DNA of 64,000 bases, taken from NCBI GenBank assembly GCA_965219915.1, contig OZ244794.1, forward strand, positions 2,108,001 to 2,172,000, given 5' to 3'. Position 1 is the stretch's first letter; every line of letters starts with the position of its first letter. Origin of the DNA: Bin80 sp965219915. GTDB taxonomy: Bacteria > Bacteroidota > Rhodothermia > Rhodothermales > Bin80. The position numbers and the translations under genes were made by a program. Below are positions 25,501 through 34,652 of this stretch, one piece after another. The notes beneath the pieces were generated by a model. It made no database searches. It saw nothing but the letters and a program-made list of their open reading frames with translations, and was not told where the DNA came from.

Positions 25501-26038
25501 TATTGCCGGAGAGATTGGGGTAGGGCATGAGATCATAGCCAGATTGGTGCTTGTAGGATGGAATGTTGGTACGGCCCCTCCGTACGATCCCGATATGTCT
25601 GAGTTGGGTACAGTAGTCAGGATCGTGACCTCCAAGCCAAACCAGCCTGGGGATGTGCATACGTTCAGCACCGAGGGCTACGCTGCGGCAGAGTTTGACC
25701 TCGCAACCAAGCAACTACGCTTGGAGGATATAGGAATTGTGCCGAACCCGTACAAGGGTGCGTCGTCCTATGAGGTGGGTCATTTCACGGACGAAGTACG
25801 GTTCACGAACCTGCCCGACGTAGCAACAATTCGTGTGTTTACACTCAACGGTACGCTCATTAAGACGATCAACAAGCAATCGCCGGGAGTGGCGACCATC
25901 CCATGGAATCTGACGACGGATCACAATTTGCCGATCGCGAGTGGGATGTATCTGATTCATGTAGAGGTACCCGGTGTGGGTTCGCATACCATCAAATTCG
26001 GCGTGGTGAAAAAACGCGTTCAGTTGAACGTCTACTAG
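22574..26038 (+). CDS. large secreted surface protein with T9SS-type sorting domain, array copy 1
   Basis: 1154 residues from ATG 22574 (an in-frame TTG 27 bp earlier is less likely, since all copies share the MS..KYL start). Signal peptide MSKRKYLPSFVCLVVLGISS. The N-terminal 480 residues are unique to the family, with an acidic Asp-rich loop (VDDDGDGETDEEGE, about 162-175) that resembles calcium-binding repeats. A fibronectin-like region follows (about 490-640; NYTTYHFGVQAYAQN). The last ~97 residues are a type IX secretion C-terminal domain: IGIVPNPYKGASSYEVGHF, RFTNLPDVATIRVFTLNGT, LPIASGMYLIHVEVPG. Predicted to be exported and attached to or released from the cell surface. Function unknown. 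Followed by a near-identical gene 275 bp downstream. Confidence 0.88.
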   Translation: MSKRKYLPSFVCLVVLGISSVLGARGQVGTCTSPLGESYLDINNVRARILNNGNLFWRGGPHVYNVPKGGRAQAMFNAGIWVGGIVDGQLRVAAAQYGPYHFWAGPLDDYGAPPADCADFDRLYKVSIDDIQHYEATGVITPDLRDWPTGLGAPTYAPPGNGVDDDGDGETDEEGEKIVVLTQPLAQRVDRVIDLAGGERPAILGDQSIWWIMNDRGNEHRGVSSPPIGLEVHATAFAFRTGGDIGNATFYKYDFYYRGNWPFTDVHMAIFSDPDLGYAGDDWVGSDTTLGVGYVWNSDNEDVGYYGYGSPPPAAGYDFLQGPIVPSPGDSAKVSTEWVQDFKNLEMTSFLNFQDGACPDCDPITALEHYNYMRGRWRDGKCIRDGYDGYGEIYLDCTYFMFPGDPGASDDDCQYWSRCNMDGTGTDSRPADQTFVMGTGPFTIDPGGFQQIAFGLVWARGTDNFDSVQKMKGASALAQAAYDIDFQVPAPPAPPEVTVTAVDRGAIFEWANSPQSNNFLESYRVEDPFAREDNNIVEFEGYEVIQYSGALDQVGVTVAVYDVINGVTRVVDGIQLVVDGLIQEEQVVVANGTDRGVQNFHVATGLTNYTTYHFGVQAYAQNFDNPGRKISRGPVTRVSVTPTRSTLEIAPAAIAAAEDFGSADFVAAKEGIGDGFVTADIVNPSGIKEGTYTVEFYEREVPGKALNSATVEEEGNVVDPISAVEAIQKVGNIDASVITYSVKRDDVVLFDGRSIDYAAPQRDNVMVLDGLLWTIRGPSPGFKDFQVTANAGGPVDPPAYAAITWNNDGFPNAQGVGLDRARQQTNGSIWMIHAGGAAQTYSSFFARSTRGGRNSPYIGIRDYEMRFTERCANGINGVLEPNDCLGFRAFSDNSLIEIPIELWDTGVATPNDASDDVRLVPIVCDTNTCGGGTEHGVFDIGGDHPASGAANDPFTDWVYWYPPEDLTPGEVGHNRFIAGEIGVGHEIIARLVLVGWNVGTAPPYDPDMSELGTVVRIVTSKPNQPGDVHTFSTEGYAAAEFDLATKQLRLEDIGIVPNPYKGASSYEVGHFTDEVRFTNLPDVATIRVFTLNGTLIKTINKQSPGVATIPWNLTTDHNLPIASGMYLIHVEVPGVGSHTIKFGVVKKRVQLNVY

Positions 26039-26172
26039 ACCCACATTTTTTCAACGGTCTGCAACGCACTCCGGCCGATAGGCAACATCGGTAGTACGGG
26101 AGACATAGCGAAACATGAAAACTTATCTGCGTATCGCCCGAGGCGCTAATTGGTCTCGATTGGGGGCTCTAG

Positions 26173-26312
26173 TTTCTTTTCAACCTGGTCTTCGGTTGAT
26201 GGTTTTTAGTAACTTGATCCTTGATCCATAGCAACCTTATCTTTCAGTTCATCTATCCGCGGCCTGCCTGGTCTCGGGTTGCTGCTTGCTCATCCAAATA
26301 GAGTCGACAAAT
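26173..26312 (+). promoter_or_regulatory. conserved leader of array copy 2
   Basis: About 140 bp beginning TTTCTTTTCAACCTGGTC and containing TAGTAACTTGATCC, then TTCATCTATC before the gene. Repeated with small changes before copies 3 and 4 and at 47204-47325. The spacing of TTCGG/TTTGG and TAACTTG loosely fits the Bacteroidota -33 TTTG and -7 TAnnTTTG promoter, so this is probably promoter plus 5' untranslated region. Confidence 0.55.
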
Positions 26313-29300
26313 ATGAGCAATCACAAATACTTACCTTCGTTTGTCTGTCTGGTGGTACTGGGAATTGGTTCAGTACTCGGGGCGCGTGGGCAGGTTGGAA
26401 CGTGCACTTCGCCGCTGGGTGAGTCCTATCTGGACATCAACAATGTCCGGGCTCGTATTTTTAACAACGGTAATCTCTTCTGGCGTGGACGTCCACACGT
26501 CTACAATGTACCGAAAGGTGGGGGAGCGCAGGCTATATTCCACGCGGGTATATGGATTGGCGGGTATGTGGATGAACAGTTGCGTGTGGCTGCGGCTCGA
26601 TACAACAACTACCAGTTCTGGGCCGGTCCGTTGGATGATTACGGTGCGCCTCCGGCTGACTGTTCCGAGTTCGATCGACTCTACAAGGTGAGCATTGATG
26701 ACATTCAGGATTACGAAGCCACGGGAGTAATTGCTCCGGACCTACGTGATTGGCCTACTGGATTAGGGGCACCCACATACGCTCCTCCCGGCAACGGGGT
26801 TGATGATGATGGAGATGGAGAGACTGATGAGGCAGGAGAAACGATTTTCGTTTTGGATCAACCTCTTGCGCAACGGGTGGATCGTGTGATTGACCTGGCT
26901 GGCGGGGAGCGGCCGGCCATTCTTGGGGATCAGTCGATCTGGTGGATAATGAATGACCGCGGGAATGAGCATAACGGAGCATCCTCGCATCCGATTGGTC
27001 TGGAAGTGCACGCTATGGCATTTGCGTTAAGAACCGGAGGAGACATTGGTAATGCCACATTTTACAAGTACGATTATTACTACAAGGGGAATTGGCCCTT
27101 TACCAACGTGTACATAGCATTTTTCGCTGATCCTGATTTGGGGAACTTCCAGGATGACTGGGTAGGTTCCGATACGACCCTGGGGGTCGGCTATGTATGG
27201 AATTCGGACAACGAAGATGAGGGGAGCGACGGTTACGGTTCTCCTCCTCCGGCGGTTGGCTATGACTTTTTCCAAGGGCCGATCGTACCATCGCCTGGTG
27301 ATTCGGCTAAGGTGAGCACTGAGTGGGTTCAGGATTTCAAGAACCTTGAGATGACATCGTTCTTATTCTATCAGGGTGGTGGCGGTGTTTCTGAGGAACC
27401 CGCTACTGCCTTGGACCACTACAACTACATGCGTGGACGGTGGAAGGATGGTAGGTGTATTACAGAGGGGGGGGCGTATGGCATAGATTTCTCTTTTAAA
27501 TGCACTTATTTCATGTTCCCGGGAGATCCTGGTGTCAGCGATGATACCTGCCAGTACTGGTCTGAGTGCAATTCAGACGGTGCAGGGACAAACACTATGG
27601 CCTCAGACCGGCGTTTCGTTATGGGAACGGGGCCGTTCACGATCGATCCAGGCGATTCTCAGCAGATTGTTTTCGGAATAGTCTGGGCACGAGGCGCAGA
27701 CAATTTTGATTCAGTTCAGAAGATGAAAGGGGTAAGTGCGCTTGCCCAGGCGGCATACAACAATGATTTCCAGTTTCCGGCGCCTGCTGCCCCCCAGGTA
27801 ACAGTAACTGCTGTGGATGAAGGTGCAATTCTGGAGTGGACCAATTCACCTCGGTCGAACAATTTCCTCGAGTCTTATCGGATTGAAGACCCATTTGCAC
27901 GAGAGGACAACAATATAGTCGAGTTTGAGGGGTATGAGGTAATCCAATACTCCAGCGCTTTGGATCAAGTGGGGGTAACTGTGGCGGTATATGACGTAAT
28001 TAATGGAGTGACGCGCGTCGTTGATGGAAACCAGTTGATTTGGGATGGATTAATCCAGGAGGAGCAGGTGGTTTTGGCGAACGGTACGGATCGTGGGGTC
28101 CAGAATTTCCATTTGGCATCGGGTTTAACGAATTACACGACGTATCATTTTGGTGTTCAGGCTTACGCCCAGAACTATGATAATCCCGGGCGTAAGATTT
28201 TGCGAGGACCCGTTACGCGCGTTTCGGTCACGCCAACCAAATCGACGTTGGAGATCGCGCCCGCCGCCATCGTCGCAGCTGAGGACTTCAGTTCTTCAGA
28301 TTTTGTCGCGGCCAAGGAGGGTATTGGGGACGGCTTCGTAACTGCAGACATTATCAACCCGGCCAGGGTCAAGGAAGGCATTTATTCGGTTGAATTCTTT
28401 GAGCATGAGGTTCCGGGCAAGGCTTTGAATTCGGCTACTGAGGAAGAAGGGAATGTAGTTGACCCGATCAGTGCGGTAGAGGCCATTCAGAAAGTTGGCA
28501 ATATCGATACGAGCGTGATTACGTACAGCGTCAAGCGTGACGACGTGGTCCTGTTTGATGGCAGATCCATTGATTATGCGGCTCCCCAGCGCGATAATGT
28601 GATGGTACTTGACGGGTTATTGTGGACGATTCGTGGGCCGAGCCCGGGATTCAAGGATTTTCAGGTAACAGCCAATGCAGGTGGCCCGGTAGATCCGCCG
28701 GCTTATGCCGCAATTACGTGGAACGAGTTCCCCAATGCTCAGGGCGTTGGGCTCAACCGGGCAAGGCAGCAAACGAATGGGTCAATTTGGATGATCCATG
28801 CGGGTGGTGCTCAGCAGCCGTATGCATCTTTCTTCGCGCGCAGCACTCGTAACGGGGGTAACTCTCCCTACATCGGGATTAGAGACTATGAGATGCGTTT
28901 CACGGAACGCTGCGCAAACGGGATCAATGGTGTCCTTGAGCCGACCGACTGTCTAGGTTTACGTGCATTTAGCGATAATTCGTTGATTGAGATTCCAATT
29001 GAGCTGTGGGACACCGGAGTGGCGACGCCGAATGATGCCAGTGACGATGTGCGTCTGGTCCCGATTATTTGTGACACAAACACCTGTGGCGGGGGAACGG
29101 AGCATGGTGTATTTGACATCGGTGGCGATCATCCCGCTTCGGGTGCAGCGAACGATCCATTCACGGATTGGGTCTACTGGTATCCCCCTGAGGATCTGAC
29201 TCCTGGCGAGGTCGGTCACAACAGATTTATTGCCGGAGAGATTGGGGTAGGGCATGAGATCATTGCCAGGTTGGTGCTTGTAGGTTGGAATATTGGTACA

Positions 29301-29765
29301 GCTCCTCCATACGATCCCGATATGCCCGAGTTGGGCACGGTACTAAGGATCGTGACGTCCAAGCCTAACCAGCCTGGGGATGTGCATACGTTCACCACCC
29401 AGGGTTACGCTGCAACAGAGTTTGACCTCGCAACGAAGCAACTCCGCCTGGAGGATATAGGAATTGTGCCGAACCCGTACAAGGGCGCATCCTCCTACGA
29501 GGTGGGTCAGTTCACGGATGAAGTACGGTTCACGAACCTGCCCGACGTAGCAACAATTCGTGTGTTTACACTCAACGGTACGCTCATTAAGACGATCAAC
29601 AAGCAATCGCCGGGAGTGTCGACCATCCCATGGAATTTGACGACGGATCACAATTTGCCGATCGCGAGTGGGATGTATCTGATTCATGTAGAGGTACCCG
29701 GTGTGGGTTCGCATACAATCAAATTCGCCGTGGTGAAAAAACGCATTCAGCTGAACGTGTACTAG
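26313..29765 (+). CDS. large secreted surface protein with T9SS-type sorting domain, array copy 2
   Basis: 1150 residues from ATG 26313, same architecture as copy 1: signal peptide, unique N-terminal region with the acidic VDDDGDGETDEAGE loop, fibronectin-like region and T9SS C-terminal domain. It is the most divergent of the three in the middle: at about residues 347-370 it reads FYQGGGGVSEEPATALDHYN, and then KDGRCITEGGAYGIDFSFKC where copies 1 and 3 share RDGKCIRDGYDGY. One codon is missing in ALNSATEEEGN relative to copy 1 (ALNSATVEEEGN), and the NNDGF of copy 1 near residue 808 is shortened to NEF. Intact open frame. Confidence 0.88.
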   Translation: MSNHKYLPSFVCLVVLGIGSVLGARGQVGTCTSPLGESYLDINNVRARIFNNGNLFWRGRPHVYNVPKGGGAQAIFHAGIWIGGYVDEQLRVAAARYNNYQFWAGPLDDYGAPPADCSEFDRLYKVSIDDIQDYEATGVIAPDLRDWPTGLGAPTYAPPGNGVDDDGDGETDEAGETIFVLDQPLAQRVDRVIDLAGGERPAILGDQSIWWIMNDRGNEHNGASSHPIGLEVHAMAFALRTGGDIGNATFYKYDYYYKGNWPFTNVYIAFFADPDLGNFQDDWVGSDTTLGVGYVWNSDNEDEGSDGYGSPPPAVGYDFFQGPIVPSPGDSAKVSTEWVQDFKNLEMTSFLFYQGGGGVSEEPATALDHYNYMRGRWKDGRCITEGGAYGIDFSFKCTYFMFPGDPGVSDDTCQYWSECNSDGAGTNTMASDRRFVMGTGPFTIDPGDSQQIVFGIVWARGADNFDSVQKMKGVSALAQAAYNNDFQFPAPAAPQVTVTAVDEGAILEWTNSPRSNNFLESYRIEDPFAREDNNIVEFEGYEVIQYSSALDQVGVTVAVYDVINGVTRVVDGNQLIWDGLIQEEQVVLANGTDRGVQNFHLASGLTNYTTYHFGVQAYAQNYDNPGRKILRGPVTRVSVTPTKSTLEIAPAAIVAAEDFSSSDFVAAKEGIGDGFVTADIINPARVKEGIYSVEFFEHEVPGKALNSATEEEGNVVDPISAVEAIQKVGNIDTSVITYSVKRDDVVLFDGRSIDYAAPQRDNVMVLDGLLWTIRGPSPGFKDFQVTANAGGPVDPPAYAAITWNEFPNAQGVGLNRARQQTNGSIWMIHAGGAQQPYASFFARSTRNGGNSPYIGIRDYEMRFTERCANGINGVLEPTDCLGLRAFSDNSLIEIPIELWDTGVATPNDASDDVRLVPIICDTNTCGGGTEHGVFDIGGDHPASGAANDPFTDWVYWYPPEDLTPGEVGHNRFIAGEIGVGHEIIARLVLVGWNIGTAPPYDPDMPELGTVLRIVTSKPNQPGDVHTFTTQGYAATEFDLATKQLRLEDIGIVPNPYKGASSYEVGQFTDEVRFTNLPDVATIRVFTLNGTLIKTINKQSPGVSTIPWNLTTDHNLPIASGMYLIHVEVPGVGSHTIKFAVVKKRIQLNVY

Positions 29766-29870
29766 CCTCGCCGATGTGACACCATCAATAGCACAGAAGA
29801 CATAGCGAAACATGAAAACTTATCTGCGTATCGCCCAAGGCACTGGCTGCTCTTGATTGCAGCGGTTTCG

Positions 29871-30009
29871 GTTCTTTTTTCAACCGGATCTTTGGTTGAT
29901 TTTTCTTAGTAACTTGATCCTTGACTCTTGTTAACCTTATCTCTCAGTTTATCTATCTCGGGCTCACCTGGTCCCGGGTTGCCGCTTGCTAATCCCAATA
30001 AAGACAACA
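29871..30009 (+). promoter_or_regulatory. conserved leader of array copy 3
   Basis: Starts GTTCTTTTTTCAACCGGATC and has TTAGTAACTTGATCCTTGAC and CTTGTTAACCTTATC, then TTTATCTATCTCGGG. It is the leader closest to the one at 47.2 kb (shared GATCTTTG and CTTGTTAACCT). Confidence 0.55.
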
Positions 30010-33000
30010 ATGAGCGACCGCAAATACTTATTTTCACTGGTCTTGTTGGTTGTATTGGGACTTGGTTCAGTTCTCGAGGCACGTGCACAGGTTGGAACGT
30101 GCACTTGGCCGCTGGCCGAGTCCTATCTGGACATTAACAACGTTCGGGCTCGTATCCTTAACATAGGCAATCTGTTCTGGCGTGGAAGTCCACACGTCTA
30201 TAATGTACCTAAGGGCGGGAGAGCCCAGGCTATGTACTACGCCGGTATATGGATTGGCGGTAGAGTGGATGGACAGTTGCGCGTAGCCGCAGCACTTTAC
30301 GGCAACTTCCATTACTGGGCTGGTCCGTTGGATGATTACGGTGCGCCTCCGGCTGACTGTTCCGAATTTGATCGACTCTACAAGGTGAGCATTGACGATA
30401 TTCAGGATTACGAAGCCACGGGGGTTACGACTCCAGACTTGCGTGATTGGCCTACGGGGTTAGGGGCTCCCACCTATGCTCCTCCGGCCAACGGGATTGA
30501 TGATGATGGGGATGGAGAGACTGATGAGGAAGGAGAAAAAATTGTCGTTTTGAATCAGCCTCTTGCGCAACGGGTAGATCGCGTGATTGATCTGGCTGGC
30601 GGAGAGCGGCCGGCCATTCTCGGGGATCAGTCGATCTGGTGGATTATGAATGACCGCGGGAATGAGCATAGAGGAGCATCTACACCACCGATTGGTCTGG
30701 AAGTGCACGCTACGGCATTTGCGTTCAGAACCGGAGGAGACATTGGAAATGCGACATTCTACAAGTACGATCTTTACTACAAGGGGAATTGGCCCTTTAC
30801 CGACGTGTATATGGCAATTTACGCTGACCCCGATCTGGGGAACTTCCATGATGACTGGGTAGGTTCCGATACGACGTTGGGGGTCGGCTATGTATGGAAT
30901 TCGGACAACGAAGATGAAGGGAGCGACGGTTACGGTTCTCCTCCTCCGGCGGCTGGATTTGACTTTTTCCAGGGACCGGTCGTGCCATCGCCTGGTGATT
31001 CGGCCAAGGTGAGCACTGAGTGGGTTCAGGATTTCAAGAACCTTGAAATGACCTCGTTCTTAAGATATCATGGCGATCCCGGTCCCACAGGGGACCCCTA
31101 TACCGCTTTGGACTACTATAACTACATGCGCGGGCGGTGGAGGGATGGTAAGTGCATCAGGGACGGGTACGATGGCTACGAAGAAATTTATTTAAACTGC
31201 ACTTATTTCATGTTCCCTGGAGATCCTGGTATCAGCGATGATACTTGCCAGTACTGGTCTGAGTGCAATTCAGATGGCACCGGCACAGACATGAGGCCAG
31301 CAGACCGGCGCTTCGTTATGGGAACGGGGCCGTTCACGATCGATCCAGGCGATTCTCAGCAGATTGTTTTCGGAATAGTCTGGGCACGAGGCGCAGACAA
31401 TTTTGATTCAGTTCAGAAGATGAAAGAGGCAAGTGCACTTGCCCAGGCGGCTTACGACATTGATTTCCAGTTTTCGGCGCCGGCTCCCCCCCAGGTAACG
31501 GTTACTGCTGTGGATGGAGGTGCAATTCTGGAGTGGACCAACTCGCCTCAGTCGAACAATTTCCTTGAGTCTTATCGGGCTGAAGACCCATTTGCACGAG
31601 AGGATAACAATACAGTCGAGTTTGAGGGGTATGAGGTAATTCAATACTCCGGTGCTCTGGATCAAGTGGGGGTAACCGTCGCGGTATATGACGTAATTAA
31701 TGGGGTGACGCGCGTCGTTGATGGAATCCAGTTGGTTGTGGATGGGCTAATCCAGGAGGAGCAGGTTGTTGTGGCGAACGGAACGGATCGAGGGGTCCAG
31801 AATTTCCATGTAGCAACGGGCTTAACGAATTACACCACCTATCATTTTGGTGTTCGGGCTTACGCCCAGAACTACGATAATCCCGGGCGTAAGATTACGC
31901 GAGGACCGGTTGCGCGCGTTTCGGTCACGCCAACCAAATCGACGCTGGAGATTGCGCCAGCTGCCATCGCCGCCGCTGAGGACTTCAGCTCTGCTGACTT
32001 TGTCGCGAACAAGGAGGGCATTGGGGATGGTTTTGTGACCGCAGACATTGTCAACCCGGCAGGGGTCAAGGAAGGCATGTATTCGGTTGAGTTTTTTGAG
32101 CATGAAGTTCCGGGCAAGGCATTGAATTCTGCTACTGTGGAGGAAGATGGGAAAGTGGTTGATCCGATCAGTGCGGTAGAGGCCATTCAGAAAGTTGGCT
32201 ATATTGATGCGAGCGTGATTACGTACAGTATCAAGCGAGACGACGCGGTCCTGTTTGATGGCAGATCCATTGATTATGCGGCTCCCCAGCGTGACAATGT
32301 GATGGTACTTGATGGGCTACTGTTCACGATTCGTGGGCCGAGTCAGGGGTTCAAGGATTTTCAGGTTACCGCTAATGCAGGTGGGCCTGTAGCTCCGCCG
32401 GCTTATGCCGCAATTACATGGAACAACTTCCCCAATGCTCAAGGGGTAGGGCTTAACCGGGCAAGGCAGCAAACCAATGGGTCAATTTGGATGACCCATG
32501 CGGGCGGTGCTGCACAGCCGTATGCATTTTTCGTTGCGCGCAGCACGCGTGGCGGACGTAACTCCCCCTACATCGGGATTAGAGATTATGAGATGCGTTT
32601 CACGGAGCGCTGCGCAAATGAAATCAATGGCGTCCTTGAGACGACCGACTGTTTGGGGCTTCGTGCATTTAGTGATGGTTCGTTGATTGAGCTTCCAATT
32701 GAGCTGTGGGATACCGGAGTTGCCACTCCGAACGATGCCAGTGACGATGTGCGCCTGGTCCCGATAATCTGTGATACAAACACTTGTGGTGGGGGAACGG
32801 AGCATGATGTATTTGACATCGGTGGCGATCATTCTGCTTCGGGTGCAGCGAACGATCCGTTTACGGATTGGGTCTACTGGTATCCACCTGCGGATCTGAC
32901 GCCCGGCGAGATCGGTCATAACAGATTCTTTGCCGGAGAGATCGGGGTAGGGCATGAGATCATTGCGCGGTTGGTGCTTGTGGGATGGAATATTGGAAAT

Positions 33001-33465
33001 GCTCCTCCATACACACCCGATATGCCTGAGCTGGGCACAGTACTCAGGATCGTGACCTCCAAGCCTAACCAACCTGGGGATGTGCATACGTTCAGTACCG
33101 AGGGCTATGCTGCGACGGAGTTTGACCTTGCAACCAAGCAACTCCGCTTGGAGGATATAGGAATTGTGCCGAACCCGTACAAGGGTGCGTCGTCCTATGA
33201 GGTGGGTCATTTCACGGACGAAGTACGGTTCACGAACCTGCCCGACGTCGCAATAATTCGTGTGTTTACGCTCAACGGTACGCTCATTAAGACGATCAAC
33301 AAGCAATCGCCGGGAGTGGCGACCATCCCATGGAATCTGACGACGGATCACAATTTGCCGATCGCGAGTGGGATGTATCTGATTCATGTAGAGGTACCCG
33401 GTGTGGGTTCGCATACCATCAAATTCGGCGTGGTGAAAAAACGCGTTCAACTAAACGTGTACTAG
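30010..33465 (+). CDS. large secreted surface protein with T9SS-type sorting domain, array copy 3
   Basis: 1151 residues from ATG 30010. Signal peptide MSDRKYLFSLVLLVVLGLGS ending at ARAQ. Same domain order as the other copies. The variable patch reads RYHGDPGPTGDPYTALDYYN. Around 31600-31850 it is almost base-for-base the same as copy 1 and differs from copy 2, whereas at 30820-31060 it is closer to copy 2 (DEGSDGYGSPPPA), a mosaic pattern. Predicted surface-exposed or released; function unknown. Confidence 0.88.
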   Translation: MSDRKYLFSLVLLVVLGLGSVLEARAQVGTCTWPLAESYLDINNVRARILNIGNLFWRGSPHVYNVPKGGRAQAMYYAGIWIGGRVDGQLRVAAALYGNFHYWAGPLDDYGAPPADCSEFDRLYKVSIDDIQDYEATGVTTPDLRDWPTGLGAPTYAPPANGIDDDGDGETDEEGEKIVVLNQPLAQRVDRVIDLAGGERPAILGDQSIWWIMNDRGNEHRGASTPPIGLEVHATAFAFRTGGDIGNATFYKYDLYYKGNWPFTDVYMAIYADPDLGNFHDDWVGSDTTLGVGYVWNSDNEDEGSDGYGSPPPAAGFDFFQGPVVPSPGDSAKVSTEWVQDFKNLEMTSFLRYHGDPGPTGDPYTALDYYNYMRGRWRDGKCIRDGYDGYEEIYLNCTYFMFPGDPGISDDTCQYWSECNSDGTGTDMRPADRRFVMGTGPFTIDPGDSQQIVFGIVWARGADNFDSVQKMKEASALAQAAYDIDFQFSAPAPPQVTVTAVDGGAILEWTNSPQSNNFLESYRAEDPFAREDNNTVEFEGYEVIQYSGALDQVGVTVAVYDVINGVTRVVDGIQLVVDGLIQEEQVVVANGTDRGVQNFHVATGLTNYTTYHFGVRAYAQNYDNPGRKITRGPVARVSVTPTKSTLEIAPAAIAAAEDFSSADFVANKEGIGDGFVTADIVNPAGVKEGMYSVEFFEHEVPGKALNSATVEEDGKVVDPISAVEAIQKVGYIDASVITYSIKRDDAVLFDGRSIDYAAPQRDNVMVLDGLLFTIRGPSQGFKDFQVTANAGGPVAPPAYAAITWNNFPNAQGVGLNRARQQTNGSIWMTHAGGAAQPYAFFVARSTRGGRNSPYIGIRDYEMRFTERCANEINGVLETTDCLGLRAFSDGSLIELPIELWDTGVATPNDASDDVRLVPIICDTNTCGGGTEHDVFDIGGDHSASGAANDPFTDWVYWYPPADLTPGEIGHNRFFAGEIGVGHEIIARLVLVGWNIGNAPPYTPDMPELGTVLRIVTSKPNQPGDVHTFSTEGYAATEFDLATKQLRLEDIGIVPNPYKGASSYEVGHFTDEVRFTNLPDVAIIRVFTLNGTLIKTINKQSPGVATIPWNLTTDHNLPIASGMYLIHVEVPGVGSHTIKFGVVKKRVQLNVY

Positions 33466-33600
33466 ACTCACATTTGGCCCGCGGCCTGAATTGTACGCTG
33501 GCCGATGGGCAACATCAGATGCATAGGAGACATTGCGAAACATGAAAACTAATCTTTGTATAGCCCTAGGCACTGATTGACCTTGATTGCAGGGCTGTGG

Positions 33601-33739
33601 TTTCTTTTCAACCTGGTCTTTGGTTGATGATTCTAAGTAACTTGACCCTTGACCCATAGCAACCCTATCTTTCACTTCATCTATCTGGGGCCTGTCTGGT
33701 CCCGGACTGCTGCCTGCTTATCCAAATAAAGATGACATG
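33601..33739 (+). promoter_or_regulatory. conserved leader of array copy 4
   Basis: Starts TTTCTTTTCAACCTGGTC, with CTAAGTAACTTGACCCTTGA and TTCATCTATCTGGGGCCTG. Well preserved although the gene behind it is broken. Confidence 0.5.
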
Positions 33740-34652
33740 ATGAGCAACCGCCAATACTTACTTTCGTTTGTCTGTCTAGTGGCACTGGGACTTGGTTCAG
33801 TACTCGAGGCACGTGCACAGGTTGGAACGTGTACTTCGCCACTGGCCGAGTCCTACCTAGACATCAACAATGTTCGGGCTCGAATTTTAAACAACGGTAA
33901 TCTCTTCTGGCGTGGAAGTCCACACATCTACAATGTACCGAAGGGCGGAGAGCGCAAGCTATGTTTACCGCCGGTGTATGGATTGGCGGTAAAGTAGATG
34001 GACAGTTGCGTGTAGCGGCGGCACGTTACGGCGACTACCAGTTCTGGGCCGGCCCGCTGGACGACTACGGTGCTCCCCCTGCTGACTGTTCCGAATTTGA
34101 TCGACTCTACAAGGTGAGCATTGATGACATTCAGGATTACGAGGCCACGGGAGTAGTTACTCCGGACTTACGCGATTGGCCTACGGGGTTAGGGGCACCC
34201 ACCTATGCTCCTCCTGGCAACGGGGTTGATGATGATGGAGATGGAGAGATTGATGAGTCAGGAGAAACGATCTTCGTAATGAATCAGCCTCTTTCGCAAC
34301 GGGTGAATCGTGTGATTGACCTGGCTGGCGGAGAGCGGCCTGCCATTCTCGGGGATCAGTCGATCTGGTGGGTTGTGAATGACCGTGGGAATGAGCATAA
34401 CGAACCATCTACGCCACCTATTGGTCTGGAAGTGCACGCCACGGCATTTGCGTTCAGAACCGGGGGAGACATTGGTAATGCCACATTCTACAAGTACGAT
34501 TTTCACTACAGGGGGACTGGCCCTTAACCGATGTGTATACGGCAATTTACTCCGATCCTGATCTGGGCAACTTCCAGGATGACTGGATAGGTTCCGATAC
34601 GACATTGGGGGTCGGCTACGCATGGAATTCGGACAACGACGACGAGGGGAGC
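33740..34652 (+). pseudogene. array copy 4, frameshifted and truncated surface protein gene
   Basis: Begins like the other copies (MSNRQYLLSFVCLVALGLGS) but has two single-base deletions compared with copies 1-3. The first, in the GGG of KGGRAQ near 33948, shifts the frame to a stop at 33997. The second, near 34516 (AATTGG in the others, ACTGG here), creates a stop at 34525. The coding sequence can be followed in the third frame to DNDDEGS near 34652, where homology ends at the transposase remnant. About 26% of the gene remains; T9SS domain and fibronectin-like part are lost. Confidence 0.88.

Larger units (their letters stand above)
22490..34652 (+). repeat. tandem array of ~3.7-kb direct repeats (3 full, 1 partial)
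   Basis: Four head-to-tail units, each a leader plus a ~3.46-kb gene plus a downstream stretch containing CATAGCGAAACATGAAAAC (near 26105, 29802; CATTGCGAAA variant near 33531). Start codons at 22574, 26313, 30010 and 33740 give spacings of 3739, 3697 and 3730 bp. The last ~600 bp of the first three genes are almost identical, while other parts differ in a patchwork way, which points to repeated duplication and gene conversion. The fourth unit breaks off at about 34652 where a transposase remnant begins. Confidence 0.92.

Noticed and set aside
26115..26231. Small frame beginning MKTYLRIARGANW after array copy 1
   Set aside because: The DNA is repeated after copies 2 and 3, but the frame is cut by stops there, so it is not conserved as protein.
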